Source of the DNA: a virus
Length of the DNA: 64,000 nucleotides
IMG/VR virus record: IMGVR_UViG_3300033388_002987
Span: 1-64,000 of that record
Direction: 5' to 3' (one strand)
The position numbers and the translations under genes were made by a program. Below, piece by piece: positions 22,595-30,724 of the stretch. The notes under the pieces were generated by a model that was given only the letters and a program-made list of their open reading frames with translations, had not been told where the DNA came from and made no database searches. Position 1 is the first letter of the stretch. Each line of letters opens with the position of its first letter.

Positions 22595-22722
22595 GCCGAT
22601 AAACCGGCCAAAAGAACGCTATAGCCGAATGGCTATACAACCTCAGGCAATCTGCTGAGGTAGTCCAGTACAACGAAGAAGTTGTACCAAAAAATAAGGT
22701 TACTAAGCCTTCACATTTAAGG
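22595..22722 (+). promoter_or_regulatory. Array of five hairpins after the envelope cassette
   Basis: GCCG/CGGC (22595-22608), TATAGCC/GGCTATA with GAAT loop (22620-22637), CCTCAG/CTGAGG (22641-22660), GTACAAC/GTTGTAC with GAAGAA loop (22668-22687), and AAGG/CCTT (22696-22711, with a second AAGG at 22719). 137 bp contain no gene. The stems differ from one another but the spacing is regular (roughly 20-27 bp). No T-tract, so not a simple terminator. Confidence 0.6.
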
Positions 22723-22729
22723 TAATAAT

Positions 22730-23191
22730 ATGTACCCAGGATTTTTTAAACGCAGTGATAGGGACAATGATGTGGTGTTGTTCTTACTTGGTAGTTGTAA
22801 AGGTTATTGCATAATTGGTAAAGGTAACTATTCAGCTATGGAGTATAGTGAGAACTGGCTCAGTACATTCACTGAAAAAGTAGAACCTACAGATAAGCTT
22901 TTAAAAATACTTGAAGCAGGCGATACTAAGCATTCAGCACTTATTACTAAGTTTATAGCCACACATGCAGTCCCAACTGAGTTCACATTAACAGGTAAAT
23001 ACGTCTCGACAGACACTACCATATTCTCCTTAGATAGCATTGTGAGATTAACCTTTACTAAGAACTATATGACCTTCCACTTCAATACTGGTGAGGAATA
23101 CACAATACATATCCTTACAGAACAGTTAGCTGCAGTACGTGCAGCTTACACTAACACTCAAAAAAGAACCCTCGACAATCCTAAGTCGTAA
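22730..23191 (+). CDS. Unknown protein, 153 aa
   Basis: Preceded by AAGG. N-terminal MYPGFFKRS resembles MVIPGFYRY of 24546-24995, and both are beta-rich, so the two may be distant paralogs. No family recognised. Confidence 0.6.
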   Translation: MYPGFFKRSDRDNDVVLFLLGSCKGYCIIGKGNYSAMEYSENWLSTFTEKVEPTDKLLKILEAGDTKHSALITKFIATHAVPTEFTLTGKYVSTDTTIFSLDSIVRLTFTKNYMTFHFNTGEEYTIHILTEQLAAVRAAYTNTQKRTLDNPKS

Positions 23192-23256
23192 ACAATGGAG
23201 GCATTAGGTATCCTACTACCTAAATTAAAAAGACCCACAGGGCATAAGGAGTTTCA

Positions 23257-23517
23257 ATGGCATTTGACCAAAACACTAAAAAGAGTAAGAACCAATTCTC
23301 AGCTCGTATTGTATCTAAAAAAACAGACGAAATGGCTGGATGGTTTCACATGACAGACAACATGGCTCGTAAAGTATTCGGCGTTACATCAGTAACTGAA
23401 GTAACATACGCTGCTGCTGCTGAAAAGCTACCTCAAATTCTAGATAACGAACGTACATCTGTAATTATTACAGACATGACGGGCGAGATTGTTACTGTAG
23501 ACGTAGCAGACTTCTAG
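23257..23517 (+). CDS. Member of the three-copy phage protein family, 86 aa
   Basis: AAGGAG site. Shares with 16183-16437 the basic segment KSKNQFSARIVSK, the aromatic strand GWFHMT, VFGVTSVTEVT and the acidic ValAspValAlaAspPhe end. Codon choice is similar between the copies, so an old duplication within the phage lineage is likely. Confidence 0.75.
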   Translation: MAFDQNTKKSKNQFSARIVSKKTDEMAGWFHMTDNMARKVFGVTSVTEVTYAAAAEKLPQILDNERTSVIITDMTGEIVTVDVADF

Positions 23518-23564
23518 AAAACTCTCCTTAGGGAGATTACATCTCCCACAAAGGAATCACGACA

Positions 23565-23612
23565 ATGTTTCACATTGACGACGCTGGATTAGACCCAGAT
23601 CACAACTACTAA
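23565..23612 (+). CDS. 15-residue peptide (tentative)
   Basis: AAAGGA site 9 nt before ATG; reads MFHIDDAGLDPDHNY. It lies at the very start of the structured non-coding block and may be a leader peptide or chance. Confidence 0.3.
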   Translation: MFHIDDAGLDPDHNY

Positions 23613-24056
23613 GCTTTGCTTGGTAGTATCATAAAGCTCTAATGAGCATATCATGTACTCGCAAGGTACATTCAGCCACACTGGTGGACCAACTGTGTAA
23701 GAGGTCTAGAACTCTTTCTGGTATGTTCTTTAGAGTTTTACAAATGTAGTGGCGGAATCATTGTTCGTAATTTACCCATTTATGGTTGAACAGAAAAGAC
23801 GCACTTGAATAAGTAACGCTCGACAATAAGATTACTATCCACAGGTGGAAGTCCTGTGGCTACATAAACCACTGTATCTCCAAATTCACAATATGTTCCA
23901 CATATTGAAATATCGTTGTACCAAGCACGTGGTGGTGCTGGTACTTTCATTGAACAGTCTATATAGAACACTTATAATATTTATAAATATAACTTATCCT
24001 CCTACGGTAATTTATAGGCTGTTCAGTGAGAGTACTCAAACCTCAAAAGGAAAAAC
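23613..24056 (+). ncRNA. Structured non-coding RNA candidate with covarying hairpin and anti-SD loop
   Basis: 444 bp without a plausible gene. Features in order: TGTAC/GTACA hairpin near 23651-23668; the motif hairpin CCACAGG/CCTGTGG at 23839-23859 with loop TGGAAGT, followed by GGCTAC (matching motif at 43268-43288); CAATATGT/ACATATTG with 3-nt loop at 23889-23907; a 10-bp stem with one bulge at 23918-23944. A long-range pair TGAACAG 23951-23957 with CTGTTCA 24019-24025 encloses an AT-rich loop bearing TCCTCCTACGG at 23997-24007. The strand is inferred from that anti-SD and from the flanking genes. Confidence 0.6.
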
Positions 24057-24230
24057 ATGAAATTCGGAATATCTATAATTGCACTATTGGCAACGTTCTT
24101 CGCTGCCTGGCTCACACACATTGTTCACTGTCTTATGGCAGCTAAATATCTATTACTAATAGCAGGAGCTATTATTGCACCAGTTGGGGTAATTCACGGA
24201 ATAGGTTTATGGTTTGGCGTAAGCTGGTAA
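24057..24230 (+). CDS. 57-residue membrane protein
   Basis: AAAAGGA site. Two hydrophobic helices (about 3-20 and 28-52) with His/Cys in between. Unknown role. Confidence 0.6.
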   Translation: MKFGISIIALLATFFAAWLTHIVHCLMAAKYLLLIAGAIIAPVGVIHGIGLWFGVSW

Positions 24231-24246
24231 TTAATAAAGGAAAAAC

Positions 24247-24543
24247 ATGCAACAAGAAAACAACTCAATAGGCCCCTTTAAAGCAATGGGGAAAGTACTA
24301 AATACAGTTGGTACAACAGCAAATGTACTAGATGATACAATCACACAAACAGGTAATGTACTGTCTACATCTTTACAAGGTGTAAACGTAATAACAGCTG
24401 GTGGCTTAAAAGCCCTCGAAATAATCACAGCAGGTGCCTTAGAAGACCTCAAAACAGATAATGTGGTAGATACTGCACATCGTAAGGTTAGAGCCGCTCA
24501 AGCCAAGCTAGAGGCTAAGAAGATCTTAAACGAGCTTAAATAG
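24247..24543 (+). CDS. Helical protein, 98 aa
   Basis: AAAGGA site. The first 70 residues are Thr/Gly/Val/Leu-rich with heptad-like spacing; the last 30 are Lys/Ala-rich coiled coil. The composition resembles 9822-10169 and 27864-28094 in having a Thr/Asp/Val segment (GADLVVNDA; NVLDDTITQTG; DIASTVLDKGA), so a loose family is possible. Confidence 0.6.
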   Translation: MQQENNSIGPFKAMGKVLNTVGTTANVLDDTITQTGNVLSTSLQGVNVITAGGLKALEIITAGALEDLKTDNVVDTAHRKVRAAQAKLEAKKILNELK

Positions 24544-24545
24544 CT

Positions 24546-24995
24546 ATGGTAATTCCTGGATTTTATAGGTATGGTAATAATGGTAGTGTGGTATTTAAAT
24601 TTAGTAATGGTAACTATATAATGATTAAACCTTCGACTGGAACTAGTATATCTGAAGGCAGTTTCAGGAATTCTGGAGATAATTTTACTATACCAATACA
24701 AGATACTGTAGAGTATACAAGTATATTAATTAATTATACTAGCATCTTACCGCCAGCTGAATTAAATGAAACATATTCGTTCACTAATGCCGCAAAAATT
24801 ACTATAACTAATACGGTAGTACGTACTTACAATGCAATATTTAACATGGTAAATGTAGATTTTATAGTATTAAATGGAAATATTGTTACTATAACAACAA
24901 AGCTATCCACTATAACAACTTGGATGTCACCAGAACACTTCGAAGAAGTTGTCCAGTTATATATTAAAACAAGGTCCGGTAGAACTCTACCATAA
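24546..24995 (+). CDS. Beta-rich unknown protein, 149 aa
   Basis: Start 2 nt after the previous stop. Almost entirely Thr/Asn/Ile beta pattern; N-terminus similar to 22730-23191. AT-rich codon choice. Unknown. Confidence 0.55.
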   Translation: MVIPGFYRYGNNGSVVFKFSNGNYIMIKPSTGTSISEGSFRNSGDNFTIPIQDTVEYTSILINYTSILPPAELNETYSFTNAAKITITNTVVRTYNAIFNMVNVDFIVLNGNIVTITTKLSTITTWMSPEHFEEVVQLYIKTRSGRTLP

Positions 24996-25060
24996 CAACT
25001 TTACAGTACTAGAGCCTACATACGTAGGTTCGTGTATTTTAAACAAACAAAGGAATCAAT

Positions 25061-26131
25061 ATGTCAACAGAATTACCAGAAGAAGTAGAAGTAGAAATAG
25101 TAGATAACTTAACAATACTAGAAGACTCAACAATCGTAGTTGGTAACATAGATGACCTTGAAAAAGAATTTGGTGCATTTGTATCTGAAATAGAAAACAC
25201 TACCTCTAATATTACAACCAACATAAACATGGACGAACTAAATGAAATTGGTGACGAAATTATTAAAGCACGTGAGTACCTTACTTCTTTCGCCTCTGGC
25301 GAAAAGAAGTCTACTCGTGAGAAAGTTTACAACCAAGTTGGGAATATCCCAATGCTTGGAAACTGGGCAAAAGGTAAAATAGAAGAAGTACACCTGCAGC
25401 ACGTTAAAGACTCAGGCGTCAAAGACGTCCTTAAATCAATGTTTGATAATTTTGACATAAAGAAAAAGCGCTTAGTAGAGCTGACTGGCCTTGCTATAAC
25501 TATTAAAGAAAACCTTCTAACACAAGAAGGACAGTTACAAAACTATATAACACAGCTTGACGGTATCATTGATAACACTGATAACCCTCAAGATAAAATG
25601 CGTGCCCTTGACATGAGTATTCAAGCCCAATCTTCTGATAAAATAATTAAAGATCAAGTACATAACAAGCTACACTATATTGTCAGCATGATGGAAGCAC
25701 TGCATCTTCGTATGAGTAAAACAATCCCTACTTTAAAAGCGCAGCTTTTAAATGAAACAAGTATTGCTGGTATGATTACATCAATTGCAGACTCTGTTAA
25801 AATGATGGACAACCTCCAAGAACTTACTAATAATATAGCTAGAACCTCTACTGAAAATATTCAAGACCTTATAATAGACGTTACTAAGTCTTTAACAGAC
25901 GGAGTTGACATGGAGTTCTATAAAAACTCTGCTGCTACAAACAAAAAATTCGAAGATACTATAAACAACTGTAATGTTAAATACATACAAAGTGTTCAAA
26001 ATTCTTATAATACCCTAAAAGAAATTGGTGTAGATGTAAGTAACCAACTAGAGCATCGTAAGGACGTTACTAGAATAGCCTTAGGAATGGAGCTAGACTC
26101 TCAAAAAGAAGCAGTATCAAATGTTGACTAA
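25061..26131 (+). CDS. TelA/YaaN-like (toxic anion resistance family) helical protein
   Basis: 356 residues, almost all helical. Layout resembles TelA/KlaA: acidic N-terminus, a basic PMLGNWAKGKIEE-type segment around residues 95-110, then long helices with heptads. The family is linked to tellurite or antimicrobial tolerance in bacteria, but its biochemical role is unknown. Followed by three smaller genes with short overlaps, so it may head an operon (25061-27854). Confidence 0.5.
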   Translation: MSTELPEEVEVEIVDNLTILEDSTIVVGNIDDLEKEFGAFVSEIENTTSNITTNINMDELNEIGDEIIKAREYLTSFASGEKKSTREKVYNQVGNIPMLGNWAKGKIEEVHLQHVKDSGVKDVLKSMFDNFDIKKKRLVELTGLAITIKENLLTQEGQLQNYITQLDGIIDNTDNPQDKMRALDMSIQAQSSDKIIKDQVHNKLHYIVSMMEALHLRMSKTIPTLKAQLLNETSIAGMITSIADSVKMMDNLQELTNNIARTSTENIQDLIIDVTKSLTDGVDMEFYKNSAATNKKFEDTINNCNVKYIQSVQNSYNTLKEIGVDVSNQLEHRKDVTRIALGMELDSQKEAVSNVD

Positions 26132-26336
26132 TATCCATGACATAGTTGAAATAAAGCAATTCTCATCATGTGATACTTTAAAAATGCCAAAAACCACTAT
26201 TACCAATATAAACAATTTATTAAACAGTGGCTGGGTGTTAATAGATACACATTCAGCTATAAGATCTAGAGACGACTACTCTTGTGTAATGACACTAGGT
26301 AAACTACGCGAAATTAAGAATAAGGAACTATCATGA
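26121..26336 (+). CDS. Small protein, 71 aa, paralog of 27651-27854
   Basis: Overlaps the TelA-like gene by 11 bp and the next by 4 bp. Shares with 27651-27854 the pattern Asn/Glu-x-x-x-x-x-Gly-Trp-[V/I]-[L/P]-Ile-[D/T], then Ser-rich loop and a final strand Val-x-Leu-[G/K]-Lys/Leu. This resembles short DUF1737-type proteins. Function unknown. Confidence 0.55.
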   Translation: MLTNIHDIVEIKQFSSCDTLKMPKTTITNINNLLNSGWVLIDTHSAIRSRDDYSCVMTLGKLREIKNKELS

Positions 26337-26881
26337 AAATACTCTACTCATTAGCAGAACTTAAAAAACTTACACCAAAAGAACTTGATGAAATCATGTT
26401 CTTCGGAGAAGACTTTTCTGCCTCATATGGAGAAATAAAAGAATTTACAACCACCCCTTCATTTACAATGAAAATGTATGATAATACAGAGTATAACATG
26501 AGTTCAAAAGAACACTACAATTACTACAAGCAACGTAAGATGAGGTATGACCTTGTAATTACAACAATACAAGGTAATAGTGCTGATATTAAGTCTAAGC
26601 AAGAATTTAGAGATGAGTTACTGTCACTAGTATCTGAACAAGTATCCTTACTACAAGATACATATAATCAAAACACTATTAAACTTACACAAATAGCAGC
26701 AGATATCAGAGACGAAGCTAAAACAGCTATTTCATCACTTGGTGATGAAATATCAGAAGTAAGTAGCATATACAACAAAAAACTAAAAGACTTTGATACT
26801 TTTAATATTAACGCTTATAACTTAAACATGAAAAACATGGAAAAAGTTGTAGACGCTTTTAAAGAGCTTCTTAAAGATTAA
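26333..26881 (+). CDS. Helical protein with coiled coil, 182 aa
   Basis: ATGA overlap with the previous gene. Residues 75-175 are continuous heptad-like helix. Probably a partner of the TelA-like protein given the operon. No family recognised. Confidence 0.55.
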   Translation: MKILYSLAELKKLTPKELDEIMFFGEDFSASYGEIKEFTTTPSFTMKMYDNTEYNMSSKEHYNYYKQRKMRYDLVITTIQGNSADIKSKQEFRDELLSLVSEQVSLLQDTYNQNTIKLTQIAADIRDEAKTAISSLGDEISEVSSIYNKKLKDFDTFNINAYNLNMKNMEKVVDAFKELLKD

Positions 26882-26909
26882 GGGAAATTATATTTTTAAA
26901 GGCACCAAT

Positions 26910-27641
26910 ATGTTTAAAATAAGCACATTATTCAAAAGTGATGAAGACCGGATATATGAAGAGTTTGTTAAACTAAAAGCACTTTACAAGGCTGCTTCTA
27001 CAATAGAAACTAACAACGATCCAGTTATGGAGGAGATGAAAGCTACTCAACTATCTATCCTTCAAAATAACTACGCAGCTATATCAAGAGCATTTAGAAA
27101 ACACTGTAAAGAATTAACACCAAATAAAAGTCAAACCTTGTTTAACATGCGAGGCTCAAAGCCTCGTGTATCATGGTCAGGAGCTGACTTTAAACATGTT
27201 GTTACACATCTACCCACTAACTCTGACATCTCAATAACTACAGTATCTAAAAGCTCTTATACTCCCATAATAGCACTAGAAGAAAACTTCACAATGCTAG
27301 ACTACTCAAAATTACGTAGAGATATGTTTAAAGCTATAGACAAACTTAACACTAGTAAAATAATCAAACGAGTCACGACATATGCCTTGAATTTTAAGTG
27401 TATCAGCAACGCACCACTTGTAAAGGATTTCATCCTTCACAATGGTACTAAAGACCTTAAATCAATCAATGACCGCTATAACTTAGTACGAGGCTTACAA
27501 TTAACATGTGGACTTCAAGACACTACTATAAACATACTGCCTAAAACAATTGTTAATATAGACTTTACAGATATACCTAAACACGACGTGGTTGTGTTTC
27601 TACAATCATTAAACATCACACATTGTGATTTTTTAATATAA
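26910..27641 (+). CDS. Unknown protein, 243 aa
   Basis: Basic N-terminal helical half and a mixed C-terminal half. AAAGG site. In the TelA-like operon. No family recognised. Confidence 0.6.
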   Translation: MFKISTLFKSDEDRIYEEFVKLKALYKAASTIETNNDPVMEEMKATQLSILQNNYAAISRAFRKHCKELTPNKSQTLFNMRGSKPRVSWSGADFKHVVTHLPTNSDISITTVSKSSYTPIIALEENFTMLDYSKLRRDMFKAIDKLNTSKIIKRVTTYALNFKCISNAPLVKDFILHNGTKDLKSINDRYNLVRGLQLTCGLQDTTINILPKTIVNIDFTDIPKHDVVVFLQSLNITHCDFLI

Positions 27642-27650
27642 GGATACTAG

Positions 27651-27854
27651 ATGTTTAAACCCATTGATGCTGCGCTAATTATTGAACAAAATACAATATC
27701 ACATTCTAGTATTGATAGGTTTGAAAGTTCAGTTGAGAAATCCTACCAAGAAGGTTGGATACCAATAACAGCTCCAGAATCTACAAGTCATGAAGATAAG
27801 GTATTTACTAGACAGACTTTCGTAAGACTTAAACTACCAAAACAACTTTCATAA
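27651..27854 (+). CDS. Small protein, 67 aa, paralog of 26121-26336
   Basis: See the shared pattern EGWIPITAPES with SGWVLIDTHSA of the other copy. AAGGA site. Confidence 0.55.
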   Translation: MFKPIDAALIIEQNTISHSSIDRFESSVEKSYQEGWIPITAPESTSHEDKVFTRQTFVRLKLPKQLS

Positions 27855-27863
27855 GGATAAACT

Positions 27864-28094
27864 ATGCTAAACAAAATAACTAAAGCAATGCTTGAACAAA
27901 CTCTAAAAACTGCGGCTACAACTGCTTGCGACATAGCAAGCACAGTACTAGACAAAGGTGCTGAATACTCAGACAACGCTAAAAAGTATATTGAGTCGTT
28001 AGACTCAATTGACACAACTAAACGTGACACTCGTAATGAAGATCGTGAACCATTAAAATGGCCTAGCTTTTTTAATGATAGAGGGAACGAGTAA
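27864..28094 (+). CDS. Small helical protein, 76 aa
   Basis: AAGGA site. Ala/Thr/Lys-rich helix, then a charged tail (DTTKRDTRNEDREP). Unknown. Confidence 0.55.
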   Translation: MLNKITKAMLEQTLKTAATTACDIASTVLDKGAEYSDNAKKYIESLDSIDTTKRDTRNEDREPLKWPSFFNDRGNE

Positions 28095-28121
28095 GACTTG
28101 AATCTGTTAAAAGGATAAACA

Positions 28122-28946
28122 ATGACACAACAAGAAACATATGAGGCTAACCTAAATGATTGGGTGGTGATATATAGAGGTTATGGTGAGAAGAGAAGAG
28201 TTATAAGTTTACCTATGTGGAATGATGAAGATGAACATTACCAACTAATAGCCAAAGAACACTCTTTTATAGCTGATGCTGTAATAGCTAATCCTAATGT
28301 TGAAGTGGAATTTTTAATGCCAAATATGACAGATGATTTTAAGAGAGATTATAGCTTCTTTGATACCTATGACTATGAAAATACCTACAGACTAGCACCA
28401 ACAGAAGATAAACAAGACTTCAATGGTGGATTTATTTCAGCATCACACGAAGCTTATGATTTGTTGATTGAACTAGATTATATAGCTTCTGATGGTGTAG
28501 CTGAAATGTATTCATTATACATTGTTCATGAACAATCATTTATGGGTTCAGATAACTCAAAAGGCTACAAACAATTCTACATAAACAACCATAAATTAAG
28601 TTGGGATAAGCCAACAGAACAAGGAGAAGAAGATGACAAAGTTTCAAGCAGAACTGAAAGCTTGGTGGTGGTTTCTGAAGATAGTTCTTCTAGCATCAAT
28701 GACAGTAATACCGATAGTAGTAACAACTTGGGTACTATCTCAATAACAGACGAACAAGGTAAAACTTATAAGTTTGAGAAGCCTGAGTTTGAATGTGAGT
28801 TGTTAAAGATACAAGGTGGCTTTATATATGGAGTATGTGATTTAGTTGCAAATCAATGGTTTCCACAATCATGGCTACTTAATGGTGGAGCAATATATGG
28901 TGATTACCCATCTAATTTTAACCTCACACCTATACAAGAAGAGTAG
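28122..28946 (+). CDS. Unknown acidic protein, 274 aa, in a compositionally distinct island
   Basis: AAAGGA site. N-terminal alpha/beta domain, a Ser/Asn/Asp-rich linker (about residues 180-205), then a C-terminal domain resembling small phage/plasmid modules (KTYKFEKPEF...QSWLLNGG). Codons here favour GAT, AAT, TAT and GGT more than neighbours, a sign of recent gain. The frame continues open after its TAG stop. Confidence 0.6.
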   Translation: MTQQETYEANLNDWVVIYRGYGEKRRVISLPMWNDEDEHYQLIAKEHSFIADAVIANPNVEVEFLMPNMTDDFKRDYSFFDTYDYENTYRLAPTEDKQDFNGGFISASHEAYDLLIELDYIASDGVAEMYSLYIVHEQSFMGSDNSKGYKQFYINNHKLSWDKPTEQGEEDDKVSSRTESLVVVSEDSSSSINDSNTDSSNNLGTISITDEQGKTYKFEKPEFECELLKIQGGFIYGVCDLVANQWFPQSWLLNGGAIYGDYPSNFNLTPIQEE

Positions 28947-29117
28947 TATGGATGTGAAGATAATTTCCCCGTATTGGTGGTCAATCTAAAAGATAACCAA
29001 GAACGGATAATTAGAACACAAGGACACTTAACTGGATTTGGTATTCTCAACGAAGATTGGCGACTAGCTACTAAAGAAGAAGTTATGAGCCTCTATTGGC
29101 TAGATAAGGAGGAAGTT
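28947..29117 (+). pseudogene. In-frame remnant domain after a TAG stop
   Basis: After the TAG of 28122-28946 the same frame continues with YGCEDNFPVLVVNL ... GFGILNEDWRLATKEEV, which looks like a real domain but has no ATG or SD; the only starts are GTG/TTG near 28971-28974. It runs in frame into the YopX-like gene. Either a decayed gene, a readthrough extension, or a GTG-started longer form of the next gene. Confidence 0.35.
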
Positions 29118-29546
29118 ATGAAAACTAATATACCGCAATATAGAGCAAAAAAGATAGATAATGATGAGTATGTTGAGGGTCAATTATCACACTATATTTC
29201 TCAAGATGGAAGCATTTGGGATGATGAGGGTTTAATAATCCATACTAGAATATTTTATGATATTGACGATAAAGAACAAGGCTATTATTATTCACTAGAC
29301 AAAATAGACCCATCAACACTAGCAATACACTTCCCTGATATGAAAGATAGTGAAGGCACAAAGATATTTGCTAGTCTTAGTGAAGATGGTAAGGGTGGAG
29401 ATAGAATAAAATGGCTTCATGGTGATGATGAAGAATATTATGTATATCATAACACACAAGGAACATTTAATAAAGGGTTGGGATATCACGAAGTAGAAAG
29501 CTTCGGTGTTCCTCAAAATATGAAAGTAACAGGAATACAGGAGTAA
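29118..29546 (+). CDS. YopX-like protein, 142 aa
   Basis: Start at ATG 29118, 6 nt after AAGGAGG. MKTNIPQYRAKKIDNDEYVEG and the later IDPSTLAIHFPDMKDSEG...FASL follow the YopX family plan (a beta-rich protein common in phages of low-GC hosts). A longer GTG-started form from 28974 is possible. Function of the family is unknown. Confidence 0.65.
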   Translation: MKTNIPQYRAKKIDNDEYVEGQLSHYISQDGSIWDDEGLIIHTRIFYDIDDKEQGYYYSLDKIDPSTLAIHFPDMKDSEGTKIFASLSEDGKGGDRIKWLHGDDEEYYVYHNTQGTFNKGLGYHEVESFGVPQNMKVTGIQE

Positions 29547-29549
29547 GTG

Positions 29550-29693
29550 ATGAAATGGGTAATGAAACTAATAAACTTATTTAGGGAAGAATGTATATTC
29601 TGTAAAGGTCATAATGTTTCTCACAGAAAAGCAGATTTATTTGACCATTATAAATGTAACAATCCTAAATGTTTGCAACAGTGGAAAACATGA
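29550..29693 (+). CDS. Zinc-finger-like small protein, 47 aa
   Basis: AGGAG site. Cys15-x-x-Cys18 and Cys36-x4-Cys41 in CIFCKGH...YKCNNPKC fit one zinc. The stop overlaps the next ATG (ATGA). Confidence 0.6.
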   Translation: MKWVMKLINLFREECIFCKGHNVSHRKADLFDHYKCNNPKCLQQWKT

Positions 29694-30028
29694 TTATCTT
29701 TAGTGGAGAAAAGATAGATAGTGATGAAGTGGTAGAGGGTTATTGCTATGAGTATAAAACTTATAAAGGTAATAGACAATATATAAAAGATACTAATGAT
29801 ATTGAAAGAAACTACCAAATCAAACCATCTACCTTAAAAGTATCATTTGATGGTAAGGTGTTTTATACAGAAAGCTTTATTAATGCTTGTATAGACCAAA
29901 CCAAAAGAAGAGACAATAGAAGTTGTGGTAATTGTGATTGGTATATTGATAATCAATGTGAAATTATAGATAAATACATAGGTGAAGAGCATTATTGTAG
30001 TTTATGGAAGGAACTAGACAATGACTAA
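29690..30028 (+). CDS. YopX-related protein with Cys-rich tail, 112 aa
   Basis: Start at ATG 29690 in ATGA overlap. KIDSDEVVEGYCYEY and YQIKPSTLKVSFDGKVF match the YopX-like neighbour; the C-terminal part adds CGNCDW...C...C, a probable zinc site. Same unusual codon choice as 28122-29693. Confidence 0.6.
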   Translation: MIIFSGEKIDSDEVVEGYCYEYKTYKGNRQYIKDTNDIERNYQIKPSTLKVSFDGKVFYTESFINACIDQTKRRDNRSCGNCDWYIDNQCEIIDKYIGEEHYCSLWKELDND

Positions 30029-30470
30029 TATGCAACCTCCACTTTACATAGAAGCAGGCAACCACTTGGTTGACGTCACCACAATAAAATCTGTAGAATT
30101 ATCAATACTCACTACTTCAAATGACGGTGAATATTTCATATGGAATGATAAGGAGTATCATAAGTATAGGGAAATACACGGCTATGGAGTGACTTTTACT
30201 CCTTCATTACCTAAAGCGGACATTGCAATACTAGAATATACACCTATAGATTACTACACTAAACATACAATCACACCTATAGTACATGTTCATGGAGATA
30301 CTACATTTGATGTGGAATTCCCACTTATAAAGTACTCTTCATTAGATGCAAACCCCTCCCATGATAAGATAACAGCTGACTTAAAGGCTTATATGAAAAA
30401 TATCATGGATGCTAAACAAAGTTACGTACATTCCTCACGAAATCTACGTAAAGAATTATCCCCATACTAG
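30021..30470 (+). CDS. Unknown protein, 149 aa
   Basis: Overlaps the previous gene by 8 bp. Beta-rich, with a basic C-terminal helix (NLRKELSPY). Codon use returns to the phage norm. Unknown. Confidence 0.6.
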   Translation: MTNMQPPLYIEAGNHLVDVTTIKSVELSILTTSNDGEYFIWNDKEYHKYREIHGYGVTFTPSLPKADIAILEYTPIDYYTKHTITPIVHVHGDTTFDVEFPLIKYSSLDANPSHDKITADLKAYMKNIMDAKQSYVHSSRNLRKELSPY

Positions 30471-30478
30471 GAGTTTAA

Positions 30479-30664
30479 ATGAATGTATTAACACACGAAC
30501 AACACGAAGCACTACTACAAAAGAATTTAAAAGAATGTCTATCCTGGACTATTCCAATATGTATCACTATAGGCATAGCGATAGGAGGCATTGTAGCCTC
30601 TCTTAGCTATCAATCAATACTACAAGATACCTGCCAACAAATAGAAGCCCTAAAGGCACGCTAA
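30479..30664 (+). CDS. 61-residue single-pass membrane protein
   Basis: AGGAG site. Charged N-terminal helix, membrane span around residues 22-45 (ICITIGIAIGGIVASL), short C-terminus. Unknown. Confidence 0.6.
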   Translation: MNVLTHEQHEALLQKNLKECLSWTIPICITIGIAIGGIVASLSYQSILQDTCQQIEALKAR

Positions 30665-30724
30665 CACCAATCCCTTCACGGTTATGAACTGTTCAACAAT
30701 CAAATCAAATTAAGGAGACATAAT

